Below are positions 24,201 to 33,029 of a stretch of 64,000 nt of DNA, in pieces; positions within the stretch are counted from its first letter, which is position 1; each line of letters opens with the position of its first letter. Source of the stretch: Apostichopus japonicus (lineage: Eukaryota > Echinodermata > Holothuroidea > Aspidochirotida > Stichopodidae). The notes beneath the pieces are model-generated. The model was not told where the DNA came from. It worked only from the letters and a program-made list of their open reading frames with translations, and made no database searches. The DNA lies in the NCBI RefSeq assembly GCF_037975245.1, contig NC_092578.1, positions 8,326,501 through 8,390,500 of the forward strand, read 5' to 3'. A program made the position numbers and the translations under genes.

Positions 24201-27200
24201 CTACACAGGAACTGGTTTAGCTGTTAACCTCAAGCAGTGGACGAAAACAAGGAAGGGAAGAGGCACTTGTGGAAGAGAGGAATATAAATTTGACAACGAG
24301 TCAGTCATACTCTTCTGTTTTTTTTTTTCATTTTCAGGCTAGTCCAACCACACCGCTAATTAAAGCGCTGAAGCTATTTCAAGAGAGGCGAGTCTCCGCT
24401 CTTCCGATCGTGGACGAAAACAACAAGATTGTAGACATTTACGCCAAGTTTGACGTTATTGTGAGTACCCTTTGTTCAGGATCTCCCCCAAAATGATTGA
24501 TGTCTAAAATCGATAAAATCCATAAGATGGATCCGTCTCCACCCCAATATTCCTATTTGTCGTCTACGGGCGTGCATGCAAAAAAATGGCACAAAAAAAA
24601 AACCTGCTATACATAATTTTATATAACATTTTATTAATTTGAGACAATTGAATGTGTAGCATCTCACCCACTTACAACTAGTTTAACTGACCAAGGTTTA
24701 TTTATTTATTAACAAGTTTTCGTTGCTAAATATAATGTTTTTGACTCAAAAGCAGCTCCGTAAATGATAAACACACAAATTATTGCTTCAGTTCACTCAA
24801 ATTGTGTGTCCTAGTTTCCCTGTTTCTCTGGATGTCACACTATTCTTGTAAATCATTTCTTTTGAAGTTTTCCCTCTCTCAACAAGTTGTATAATCAATG
24901 ACTTGCTTAACATTTACCATGAATCATGATTCAAGAAGTAGACAGATCAGAAAGAGGATCACATTTGGAGAAGTGGAGGGGGGGAGGAGAATTTGGTGTG
25001 TTTGGCCCTAGAAGGGTTGTTCTATTGTATTAAAGGATTCAGTTGCATGAAATAATAGCTATTAAGAATGTCTTGTTTTTTGCATATATTTTTTAATCTA
25101 TCACTTTTCTTTTTTGTTGTCGATCCTTCCTAAAGGACAGTTCTTGCTGTCATATCATTATTTAATACTAACATTGAGAGTAATTTATTCATGATCAGAA
25201 CGATGGAAACGGATATCCTATTACACTTTATAGCTATTTTGTTGTGGATTCTTTAATAGTTTCTGGATCGGTCAGTCACATTAAGAGGTCTCCATCAATT
25301 CTGATTCAATCAGTTCCGTTCCAACCATCAACCACTCCTTTCACAATCTCGTTCTTCTGTCCGTCTCATATATAGAATCTAGCGGCTGAGAAAACCTACA
25401 ACAACCTTGACATTACAGTTGAAGAGGCTCTGAAATTCAGACAGACTTACTTTGAAGGGGTCTCCACTTGCAAAGCAGACGAAACCCTAGAGGTCATCAT
25501 GGACAGGATAATCAAAGCTGGGGTAAGAAACGACAGGGAAACCAAAACACATTTGACATATTTCTGAAGGATTGTGCAAATGGAAAACATTCTGATATAT
25601 CGTGGGCAGTAATTGTAAATAACCGTAAATCTTTCAGTCAGCTAGATCTGTTGTACATCTATCCCAAGACTAGAACACAAACACAACAGATGTAGCTAGG
25701 TCAACACCTACAAGTGTAGGGATTGTTATTGAAATTTGTCACTGACATCTGGTAGGGCTAACGACCAAATTTAAAACACCTCAAAAGGTGGTGAAGGAAT
25801 ACTCATTGTATTTGTCCAAATCAGTATAAAATTGCAGCTCACTATCAGGAAAGGAGTTGGATATGGTTAGAGTGAAGATCAGATACAGTTCAAGTAAAGT
25901 GGGATATGTTCAGATAGAAGTGGGACTTGGTTAGAGCAAAGTGGAATATGGATATAGCAACATGAGTACAGTCAGAGGGAAGTGGGGTATCATTAGAGCA
26001 AATCGCCATATGGTGGGGGGAAAATGAGATATGGTTAGTGCAGAGTGGTATATGTTCAGAGAGAAGTGGGACATGGTTAGAGCAAAATGGGATATAGATG
26101 TACCAATATTAGTACAGTTAGAGTGAAGTGGGGTATCATTAGAGCAAATCGCCATAAGGTGGGGGCAAAATGAGATATGGTTAGTGCAGAGTGGGATATG
26201 GATTCAGCAAGAGGAGATACTCTTAAAGTGTAAAGGGATATTGTCAGATCAGAGTGGGATAGGGTTAGAGCAAATTGCAGTATGGTAAGGGCAATGTCTG
26301 AGGGTGTTGGGGGGGGGGGTGGAGACTCAGACCAAAGCAATGCTTTATAGGTGAACAGTAACAATATCATCAAAATCCAAATGTTTAAAAGGTGTACATG
26401 TTTTCCAAATAATTCATTGGGTATTTACAAATAGTGTCAGTGAATGGCACCGACTGGTGCATTTAGTGTGTAACATGTACTTCATTTCTAGAAAACATAA
26501 CAAGACTGGTTGAACACCTCTACCATTGAATAAAACTGCATCTGTCTTTTAAGACTGTTTGAACAATTTTCAGTACTATTGGAAAGTTTCGTGGACACTC
26601 GTAAGTGCCATTGATACTTTGATAATTTATTAGTATATTATTCTATTTAATTTTTAGTATTTTATTTAATTTTTAGTATTTTACTTGATTTTTAGTATTT
26701 TATGTTATATTTAGTATTTCATTCTACTTAATTTTTAGTATTTTGTTATTAGATTTTATTTTAATTTTTAGTATTTTATTTAATTTTTTAGTATTTTATT
26801 TTTAGTCTTTATTATATTTGAATTTTAGTAAATATTATATTTGAAGTTTATATTTAGTATTATATTTTATTTTATGTTATTTTTAGTATTTTACTTTATT
26901 TTTAGTATTTTATTTTATTAGATTTTATTTTATTTTTAGTGTTTTATTTTTAGTGTTTTATTTGAGTTCCCTCAAAGGTATTCAAAGACTTTTCATTTTC
27001 TCTCAGGTTCACCGTTTGGTCATGGTCGATGACGAGGACCACGTGGTCGGAGTCGTGTCTCTCTCCGATCTGCTCAACAGTCTAGTACTTAAACCTGCAG
27101 GTTAGTGCCAGTTATGAAATACACCTTTGTGTCTCGTTTGTAATTGACGTCCGTCATTAATTTGTAAAAAATCTAGAAACTAGATATCTACATAATAATA

Positions 27201-28690
27201 ATATAGTTCATTAGCTTGCCAAGTTCTACATCAAATGTCGGTTTTAGAGAAACTTCTGATTTCTGAACCAATGTGGAAAAGTCCCCGAACCAACAAGATT
27301 GTCATAATAGTCAAACATATTCATCAGCTAAACGATGATAGTAAATATTTCAAATGACACTTAAATCTAGGAGAGTTTTTCCAGTTGGATCAACCAAGAT
27401 ATGTCAATGGAGAAAACATTTAATACATTTGAAGACAATAGTGCAATAAAAGCTGCTTCATGTTATGTTATATTCCATCATTTGTATTATCTGTTTATGC
27501 CTTTAACAAATTTAAATTTTGCTATTCTTTAATTTATTGTAATAATGCATCTCTACTTTCCCCTCCCCCCCCCGGCCCCCTCCACTTCATCTCTCCCATG
27601 CAAAGACCACAGGGAATCACACAGTAGTAAATCAAATAAGCTTGATGTTGTGCAGTTTGTAAATTTCCAAGTTACTCTGAGCTTCCCTAAGTATCCAACA
27701 CAACCTTTCATGACAAAATAGATAATACGTTCCTTTGGGCAAAACGTGCTTGGTAAATGTCAATGTCGCCAAAAGTCATGATTCGTCGTGTGCAGCCTTT
27801 GATAATTGTCATTTCATGATCTGGTCCAAGAACTTGAGGTCTTTGTCCTCAACTGCATAAAGACCAATTTCAGTTTAAAGGAACAAGTCATGTTATTGCA
27901 GGTGTGATACCTTGGATTACAAAGACAATAACTCAAAAGTATGTGGTGGTTGTACTTTATGCATGGTAGGTTTATACATTGATAGTTAGTAAAAGAAACC
28001 TAGTTTTTGGGTGGAGGGGGCGAGGGGAGCTGGTCAATTGAGGTCAACCGAGGTCAAAGTCTGAAATCCCTCTCAATATGATAACGCCAAAAGTATTTGG
28101 TGGTTGTACTTAATGCATGGTATGTTCATACATTGATAGTTAGTAAAAGAAACCTACTGTTTTTTGGGGGGGGGGGGGAGGGGAGCTGGTTGTTTGTGGT
28201 CAACAGAGGTCAAAGTCAGAAATCCTTATCAATATGATAACTCCAAAGTCCACAAGTATGTGCTGGTTGTACTTTATACATGGCAGGTTCATACATTGAT
28301 AGTTAGTAAAAGAAACCTAGTTTCTTGTTTGGGGGGGGGGGGAGGGGAGCTGGTCATATGAGGTCAACAGAGGTCAAAGTCTGAAATCCTTATCAATATG
28401 ATAACTCCAAAGTCCAAAAGTATGAGGTGGTTGTACTTTATGCATGGTAGGTTCATACATTGATTGTTAGTAAAAGAAACCTAGTTTTTTTGGGGGGGGG
28501 GGTCAAAGTCTGAAAACCTGCTCAATATGAAAGCTCCAAATGTAAAGCATGGACTATATCCTACTGTGGCAAAGAGTCACAAAGCCCTTTTGGCTTTCTG
28601 AGTTTCACTTGGATCAACATCGAGCGGTATGAATTTATTCTTATATCTCATCCTTCAGGTGAAGATGGTCGCACGTCCAGTTCAAGTTAG
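6171..28690 (+). CDS. PRKAG: AMP-activated protein kinase gamma subunit (11 coding exons, 340 aa)
   Basis: Join of 6171-6200, 10763-10811, 13648-13830, 15896-16000, 18076-18127, 19109-19235, 19577-19657, 24338-24460, 25376-25522, 27007-27100 and 28659-28690 (1023 bases). This is the regulatory subunit that binds AMP, ADP and ATP and relays cell energy state to the kinase; it works as an alpha-beta-gamma trimer, mainly in cytosol and nucleus. Four CBS repeats lie at roughly residues 47-107, 128-190, 201-263 and 275-332, forming two Bateman modules. Residues matching known nucleotide contacts of mammalian gamma1 are present: R74, D94, H154, R155, R174, T203, R227, S229, D248, H301, R302, S317, S319 and D320. 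Site 2 has Arg (R174) where the other sites have Asp, as in mammals. The length is close to human gamma1 (331 aa), so this is a short form without the long N-terminus of gamma2. The start is the first in-frame ATG after an in-frame TAA at 6039-6041. The family is certain; the first exon is the least certain part. Confidence 0.95.
6201..10762 (+). other. PRKAG intron 1
   Basis: A 4562-base GT..AG intron. It contains poly-G runs (near 8127 and 8780), a G-rich array at 10.38-10.56 kb and a CTG-rich run near 10610-10630. No second gene is supported in it. Confidence 0.7.
10380..10565 (+). repeat. G-rich minisatellite, ~18-bp unit
   Basis: Repeats of a 'gaggggagtgagcctaga' type with drift at both ends, in intron 1 about 200 bases before exon 2. 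The strong G asymmetry makes G-quadruplex formation possible. The open frame at 10210-10509 (ending in Gly-Ser-Glu-Pro repeats) is a product of this array. Confidence 0.7.
10763..10811 (+). CDS. PRKAG: PRKAG coding exon 2
   Basis: This 49-base exon follows a pyrimidine-rich acceptor (CTTTCTTTTCAG) and ends before GTAACA. It encodes residues 11-26 ([16 protein letters not shown]) plus the first base of Glu27, completed by exon 3. The segment is polar and acidic, like the disordered leader before the first CBS repeat in other gamma subunits. It is supported by matching phase on both sides; the sequence is not conserved enough to be recognised alone. Confidence 0.75.
10812..13647 (+). other. PRKAG intron 2
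   Basis: A 2836-base intron. It includes a pyrimidine-rich stretch (11.59-11.80 kb), a GC-richer patch with a perfect palindrome at 11966-11985, repeated TTTACATAA words near 12.80-12.87 kb and a poly-G run near 13220. No exon other than the flanking ones is supported. Confidence 0.7.
13648..13830 (+). CDS. PRKAG: PRKAG coding exon 3 (CBS1)
   Basis: Residues 27-88, from an acidic EEEE run through [20 protein letters not shown] and [19 protein letters not shown], which are near-invariant gamma-subunit sequences. R74 is the equivalent of gamma1 R70, which binds nucleotide phosphate. The [14 protein letters not shown] stretch corresponds to the reported pseudosubstrate-like sequence of mammalian gamma. 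The acceptor is TTTTACAG and the donor GTAAGT. The frame is also open upstream of the acceptor (from 13503), but that part is intronic. Confidence 0.97.
14565..15600 (+). repeat. 57-bp tandem repeat in intron 3, about 18 copies
   Basis: Successive units share 'gactggactaatctcagtta' followed by 'cgctgacgtttgtttctcta' and a TTTAATTTAA block, with a period of 57-58 bases and few mismatches. It fills half of the 2065-base intron. It is not a CRISPR array: there are no unique spacers. Confidence 0.92.
15896..16000 (+). CDS. PRKAG: PRKAG coding exon 4 (end of CBS1, linker)
   Basis: Residues 88-122 plus the first base of Asp123. It contains [16 protein letters not shown], with D94 as the ribose-binding Asp of the first CBS repeat, and the diagnostic linker [10 protein letters not shown]. 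The acceptor is TTTACAG; the donor is GTTAAT, a weaker but usable site. Both flanking introns are phase 1. Confidence 0.97.
16056..16390 (+). mobile_element. hAT-like MITE copy 1, in PRKAG intron 4
   Basis: A 335-base element opening CATTGGCATAGGAA and closing TTCCTACGCCCTTG, which are imperfect inverted ends. It is flanked on both sides by the exact 8-base duplication CTACTAAT (16048-16055 and 16391-16398). An 8-bp target duplication and a CA..TG end are hAT features. There is no transposase frame. It is clearly homologous over most of its length to the element at 43889-44284. Confidence 0.88.
16500..16855 (+). repeat. Diverged tandem duplication with poly-G tracts, intron 4
   Basis: Two copies of about 180 bases, each with 'aacctgaaa', 'tttgcaca', a long G tract, and 'tgtatctc..aggctcat' in the same order. 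The second copy has an uninterrupted run of 21 G at 16758-16778. Confidence 0.65.
18076..18127 (+). CDS. PRKAG: PRKAG coding exon 5 (start of CBS2)
   Basis: A 52-base exon for residues 123-139 and two bases of Ser140 ([17 protein letters not shown], then S across the splice). It matches the region that reads FKPLVxISPDASLF in vertebrate gamma subunits. The acceptor is TTCTCCAG and the donor GTAAGT. It is the only phase-2 donor in the gene, and exon 6 supplies the matching single base. Confidence 0.95.
18290..18746 (+). repeat. 21-bp minisatellite in PRKAG intron 5, about 21 copies
   Basis: The repeat core is 'gaatgttggaatgtccgtgg' plus one base, with early units carrying 'tccacgg' in place of 'tccgtgg'. 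The unit is a multiple of three, so it stays open in most of the six frames (up to 190 codons). These frames are not genes: they share the same bases, lie inside an intron and have no independent support. Confidence 0.95.
19109..19235 (+). CDS. PRKAG: PRKAG coding exon 6 (CBS2)
   Basis: Residues 140 (last base) to 182. It contains IHRLPVVDE (H154, R155, nucleotide phosphate contacts) and [12 protein letters not shown], where R174 replaces the Asp of other CBS sites. This is the hallmark of the empty site 2 in animal gamma subunits. The acceptor is CCTTCCAG and the donor GTGAGT. Confidence 0.97.
19577..19657 (+). CDS. PRKAG: PRKAG coding exon 7 (linker, start of CBS3)
   Basis: Residues 183-209, 27 whole codons between phase-0 introns. 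The segment [20 protein letters not shown] is the linker between Bateman modules and is the least conserved part of the core. The LNIGT motif with T203 and A208 opens the third CBS repeat. The acceptor is CCCACAG and the donor GTAAGT. Confidence 0.95.
20866..21491 (+). repeat. 127-bp GATC-rich minisatellite with alternating unit types, five copies
   Basis: The word 'aatactgtgcaaca' recurs at 20872, 21000, 21127, 21254 and 21381. Each unit contains several GATCCGGATC or GATCTGATC words. Units 1 and 3 share a 'gatccgcgtatgatc' variant; units 2 and 4 share a 'gatccagatcagatcc' variant and 'acacatgttctg'. The array therefore grew as a two-unit (about 254 bp) block. Unit 5 is shortened. Confidence 0.9.
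21647..21876 (+). mobile_element. tRNA-derived SINE, family B, in PRKAG intron 7
   Basis: It starts with a tRNA-like head: A box TAGCTCAGTGG at 21654 and B-box-like GAGTTCGAGTC near 21697. GGAGTGT at 21647 can pair with TCACTCC at the head's end. A body follows that includes 'tgacttcggtcagcttgcgg' and 'gagttcctgcttgcaggagg', then a TACAT-type tail. The body recurs inverted at 43314-43480, which supports a mobile family over a tRNA gene. Confidence 0.82.
23611..24053 (+). mobile_element. hAT-like MITE in PRKAG intron 7
   Basis: The 443-base element begins CAGGGTTTTCCTAACT and its end reads, on the other strand, CAGGGGTTCCCTAACT, a typical hAT terminus. Flanks are TTTTATAG (23603-23610) and CTTTACAG (24054-24061), matching at six of eight bases, so the insertion looks old. 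No transposase is present. Confidence 0.75.
24338..24460 (+). CDS. PRKAG: PRKAG coding exon 8 (CBS3)
   Basis: Residues 210-250, 41 whole codons between phase-0 introns. The motifs [12 protein letters not shown] (R227, S229) and [10 protein letters not shown] (D248) are the exchangeable AMP site of the third CBS repeat. The acceptor follows a T-rich tract and the donor is GTGAGT. It lies after the gene's longest intron (4680 bases). Confidence 0.97.
25376..25522 (+). CDS. PRKAG: PRKAG coding exon 9 (linker, start of CBS4)
   Basis: Residues 251-299, 49 whole codons. [13 protein letters not shown] and YFEGV are diagnostic gamma-subunit motifs, followed by [16 protein letters not shown], the first helix of the fourth CBS repeat. 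The acceptor is CATATATAG, short of pyrimidines next to the AG but preceded by a C/T-rich stretch. The donor is GTAAGA. Confidence 0.96.
25850..26300 (+). repeat. Degenerate ~24-bp repeat with a 146-bp higher-order unit, intron 9
   Basis: Short units of a 'gtgggatatggttagagcaaa' type, with drift. A longer block starting 'gtacagt.agag.gaagtgggg' repeats at 25966 and 26112. The minus-strand frames at 25931-26155 and 26077-26373 (Ala-Leu-Thr-Ile-Ser-His repeats) are by-products. Confidence 0.8.
26628..26965 (+). repeat. AT-rich degenerate repeat before exon 10
   Basis: Irregular copies of 'ttttatttaatttttagtat' of about 18-20 bases. The array ends about 40 bases before the exon 10 acceptor. Its many TTTTAG words resemble acceptors, which makes correct acceptor choice here notable. 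Confidence 0.8.
27007..27100 (+). CDS. PRKAG: PRKAG coding exon 10 (CBS4)
   Basis: Residues 300-330 plus the first base of Gly331. [11 protein letters not shown] carries H301 and R302, and VVSLSDLL carries S317, S319 and D320. Together these make the non-exchangeable AMP site (site 4) of known gamma structures. The acceptor is TTTTCTCTCAG and the donor GTTAGT. The acceptor follows about 340 bases of AT-rich repeat. Confidence 0.97.
27920..28550 (+). repeat. ~155-bp tandem repeat with poly-G tracts, intron 10, four units
   Basis: Units start near 27930, 28082, 28239 and 28404. Each has 'gtggttgtacttta', 'ttcatacattgatagttagt', a G tract, 'gagctggt' and 'gaggtcaa' blocks. The G tracts lengthen from interrupted runs to 13 (28166-28178), 12 (28331-28342) and 11 (28492-28502) bases. 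It belongs to the same family as 4050-4515. Confidence 0.88.
28659..28690 (+). CDS. PRKAG: PRKAG coding exon 11 (C-terminus and stop)
   Basis: Residues 331-340 ([10 protein letters not shown]) and a TAG stop at 28688-28690. The acceptor is CATCCTTCAG. The tail is short, polar and serine-rich, comparable in length to the divergent tails of other gamma subunits. There is no family motif, so the exon rests on phase (intron phase 1) and on lying just before a polyadenylation signal. Confidence 0.85.
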
Positions 28691-29150
28691 ATCAGCTGGT
28701 TATCTCATCAAGAGAGGAATCGCTCAGGACGGAGAATACTTCCCACCATCCTCGCACAACTGCTGCTTAAATAAAGCCTTGCAATGGATATAATCTATGG
28801 ACTGTGAGATACCTCAACTCTTCTCGGAGGCGTCGTACCACCAACTCACGAAATACAGAGTGGTCTGCCGGAAGTATCATTCGTAAGGCTTCAAAATGTA
28901 GTCGTTTCGCTTAGGTCTGCTGCAGTCATTTCATATTTACTTGTGTTTTTTGTTGCTTTTAAACTGTAAAAAATGGAAAGCCCAAGATTTGTCCAATGAG
29001 CTTTAGCTCATTTCAAGACTTTTCCCTTTTTTGTCAAATTTGACTTTGCATTGAACCTCTCGGGTGGGTTTACAGTTTCAGCGTCGTTTTTGTGCAAAGG
29101 GAAAACTGGCCAAAACAGCACAATATTTACTCTAGACCTCCTGATGGGTC
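28691..29150 (+). other. PRKAG 3' untranslated region, with AATAAA at 28770-28775
   Basis: The sequence after the stop contains a canonical AATAAA 80 bases downstream, so a short 3' UTR ending near 28790-28800 is plausible. A longer 3' UTR running into the tandem array at 29.2 kb is also possible. The sequence alone cannot decide. Confidence 0.5.
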
Positions 29151-30835
29151 TGACATTTTCAGTGAGGCATGTATTTAGCCATTAAACTAATCTTCCTCAA
29201 CCTGACAGTATAGGTGAGGTATGTAGCTGTATAATTAAACTAATCTTCCTCAACCTGACAGTATCAGTGAGGTATGTAGCTGTATAATTAAGCTAATCTT
29301 CCTCAACCTGACAGTATCAGTGAGGTATGTAGCTGTATAATTAAACTAATCTTCCTCAACCTGACAGTATCAGTGAGGTATAAAGCTGTATAAGTTTAAC
29401 TATTAAACTAATCTTCCTCAACCTGACAGTATCAGTGAGGTATGTAGCTGTATAATTAAACTAATCTTCTTCAACCTGACAGTATCAGTGAGGTATATAG
29501 CTGTATAAGTTTAACTATTAAACTAATCTTCCTCAACCTGACAGTATCAGTGAGGTATGTAGCTGTATAAGTTTAGCCGTTAAACTAATCCTCAACCTGA
29601 CAGTATCAGTGAGGTATGTAGCTGTATAATTAAACTAATCATCCTCAACTTGACAGTATCAGTGAGGTATGTAGCTGTTTAAGTTTAACTAATCTTCCTC
29701 AACCTGACAGTATCAGTGAGGTATGTAGCTGTATAAGTTTAGCCGTTAAACTAATCATCCTCAACTTGACAGTATCAGTGAGGTATATAGCTGTATAATT
29801 AAACTAATCATCCTCAACCTGACAGTATCGGTGTGGTATGTAGCTGTATAATTAAACTAATCTTCCTCAACCTGACAGTATCAGTGAGGTATGTAGCTGT
29901 ATAAGTTTAGCCGTTAAACTAATCATCCTCAACTTGACAGTATCAGTGAGGTATATAGCTGGTTAAGTTTAACTAATCTTCCTCAACCTGACAGTATCAG
30001 TGAGGTATGTAGCTGTATACGTTTAGCCATTAAACTAATCATCCTCAACTTGACAGTATCAGTGAGGTATATAGCTGTATAATTGAACTAATCATCCTCA
30101 GCCTGACAGTATCAGTGAGGTATATAGCTGGTTAAGTTTAACTAATCTTCCTCAACTTGACAGTATCGGTGTGGTATGTAGCTGGTCAAGTTTAACTAAT
30201 CATCCTCAACCTGACAGTATCAGTGAGGTATGTAGCTGTATAAGTTTAGCCATTAAACTAATCATCCTCAACTTGACAGTATCAGTGAGGTATATAGCTG
30301 TATAATTGAACTAATCATCCTCAGCCTGACAGTATCAGTGAGGTATATAGCTGGTTAAGTTTAACTAATCTTCCTCAACCTGACAGTATCAGTGAGGTAT
30401 GTAGCTGTATACGTTTAGCCATTAAACTAATCATCCTCAACTTGACAGTATCAGTGAGGTATATAGCTGTATAATTAAACTAATCATCCTCAGCCTGACA
30501 GTATCAGTGAGGTATATAGCTGGTTAAGTTTAACTAATCTTCCTCAACTTGACAGTATCGGTGTGGTATGTAGCTGGTCAAGTTTAACTAATCATCCTCA
30601 ACCTGACAGTATCAGTGAGGTATGTAGCTGTATAAGTTTAACCGTTAAACTAATCATCCTCAACTTGACAGTATCAGTGCGGTATATAGCTGTATAATTA
30701 AACTAATCATCCTCAAGCTGATAGTATCGGTGCGGTATGTAGCTGGTTAAGTTTAACTAATCTTCCTCAACCTGACAGTATCAGTGAGGTATGTAGCTGT
30801 TTAAGTTTAACTAATCTTCCTCAACTTGACAGTTT
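29150..30835 (+). repeat. ~56-bp tandem array downstream of PRKAG, about 29 copies
   Basis: The core 'ctcaacctgacagtatcagt' plus 'gaggtatgtagctg' recurs every 50-65 bases. Length variants differ by a 'tttaagtttagccgttaa'-type insert. Blocks of several units are themselves repeated: 'ggtgtggtatgtagctggtc' sits at 30168 and 30559, a 391-base shift. The array may lie in a long 3' UTR or in the intergenic flank. Confidence 0.93.
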
Positions 30836-33029
30836 TGTTTATACTTTTGGATCCAAAAATCTCGTTACGATGTGTTTTGTTAGCTGGACTAGTGAATGGT
30901 TGCAGTGCAATGGATGATGTCAAAAATTTCCAAATTTACATATTATGAGTACTTACTGTCTTATTCACAAGAGACTCAAACTAACATGAAAAAGTGTCTG
31001 GATGTTGTCAAAATGTTTAAGATCAAAATAGAAATTGTTCGGTTCCTAGCTCAGAACCCTTCATTGGGTGACAGAAATATGTAGGAGGAATTCTTCATTT
31101 CTTGTTCAAATGCAATCTTATATTTGGGGGAAATTCTCTGTATTGTTGGTTGTTGGATACCCATATGTTATAGAGCAGTGTTTCTGTTAACCTAACAGTG
31201 ACATTGGTACAATATTTTACTTAACAGTGATGTTTGGCTCCACTGTGAAAATTTCAAGGGAAAAGTGAAGGACAATAAAGGAATGTAAAATCTGTGAGAT
31301 CACAAATAGGGATAAAAATATGTTATTTTCAAGTTAAAATAAAGATGATATGTGGTTTGGTGTATCCTGCCAGAAATTGTGACGTGTATTCAAACTTGAA
31401 TAAGCTATTTACTATCACCCTCAAAGCAATATAACCCCCACCTGCCCCCCCCCACTCTCCACGTTTTATTCCTTATGTTGTAACTTTAAACTCTCCTGGA
31501 AGGACCACCATCTCCAGGAAAGGACATTTGCAACAGTTTTAAATCTTAAATAATACTATAGAATGTATATTTCAGATATGGTGCCCTTTAAAGTTATATA
31601 ATATTCCAACACTTTGCTAAATTATGAAGATTTTTAGGAAGAAACACTAAACAGCGAGTATCCACTTGGGACTTGTCTGATAGAGCTTGCCACTCACTGT
31701 TTCAGTTGAGTCAGTATTCTGGTCGCTGTCAAGTAGAATGAAAAATATATAAAAATTGTACTATTCTTTGTCATTGACGTTTAGTTTTGTATGTGAGCAA
31801 TCGTGACGAAACGGACTCTTTTATATTCAACAATAGTTGCTTCTCTCTGTAACAAAAAATATCTTTCTGGCAATTATAATGTGTCATATTATTTGTTCAT
31901 CTCATCTCCCAACCTCTTCTTTCCTGGCCTGACTATCCTCTGTAAGCATTTTGTCCTGTTCAAGTATCTAAGTTGGATAAAGTCTATTTTTATCAAGAAC
32001 CTTACCTGCCTTTGAAGAAGTGTCTTGAAAAAGTTTTGAATTATCTTCTGCTGTTTTCTTTTTTCTTTCCATTTCCAATACGTAATGCCTGTTTTTCTGT
32101 TTTCATTTGTTTATTAAGGCTTCAGAAGTAAATCATTGTTGTATAGATATTATTCATGTGGACAGGGTTTAAATCGGGGAAAAATGTGGATAATTATCAC
32201 TAAATCGGGGAAGGTTTTCAGTAGGTCCACAAAGTCAACACAGAGAGTTTGTTTTTATAATAGTTCAAATAAAACCATTACCTGATTGAAATTGATGGTG
32301 TAGCAAAAGAGAAAAAAATTGTTTTATGGAAAATGTAGACACAAAATTTAAACTGAGTTTGGTGAAAGTCCAAAAGTCATGATCCTTGCTCACAAATTAC
32401 ATGATAAAAGCCTACATTTACATACAATTTAGTATGATGTAATATGAGACTTTACTAAATTGAATTATATATTTTGTTGTTTATATCAGTGCTGTTTGAA
32501 AAGTAAAGATCATTTTGAAACATTTATGCATCTGTAGCAGTTACTGTAGCTTTCACACGTTTGTTCAGGCTGTTAGAAAACAGCAGAAAATCTAATCAGA
32601 ACCAAGCCAGAAGAGTGGTATAGCATATTTAAATTTCAGAATGGCAAACTGACAAAAAAAAGAAGGGAAAAAAAAACGGTATTGAGATTTCTAAGTTTTG
32701 ATGTAATGTGTTTTCAATATCCTTACAACAGATTGTATTTTTTTTCCATATAAGGTCACCGTGACAGTTATGTTGGTCCCTTCCCTCCAGGAGTTTTTCT
32801 GGGTGATGGTTTTCCTAAAAAAAATTCTTTTGCTTTTTTTTTCTGGCAATCAACTCAATTTGTGATCAATAATTGGATACAGAGAGGGATTGATTTTTTT
32901 TTTTAACTTTTACTAACATGAGATTGTTGTCTTGTGATCCTCCTCTTCAAACCATCTTAATTAACTGAGCTTGTATCTAGCTGTGAAAACTGAGCAAGTA
33001 TACCCACTGACATAGATGCCTGAGAGAGG
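30836..33029. other. Intergenic sequence, no gene seen
   Basis: AT-rich DNA. The open frames of 62-70 codons (30896-31084, 31803-32015) have no motif or splice context. A C-rich run lies near 31446-31453. Confidence 0.55.

Larger units (their letters stand above)
19658..24337 (+). other. PRKAG intron 7
   Basis: The largest intron, 4680 bases. It holds a short (TA)n at 20303-20318, the 127-bp GATC-rich array, a SINE at 21.65 kb and a hAT-like element at 23.61 kb. A tRNA B-box-like word (GGTTCAAATCC) near 23414 may mark a SINE fragment. The remainder is unremarkable AT-rich sequence. Confidence 0.7.
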
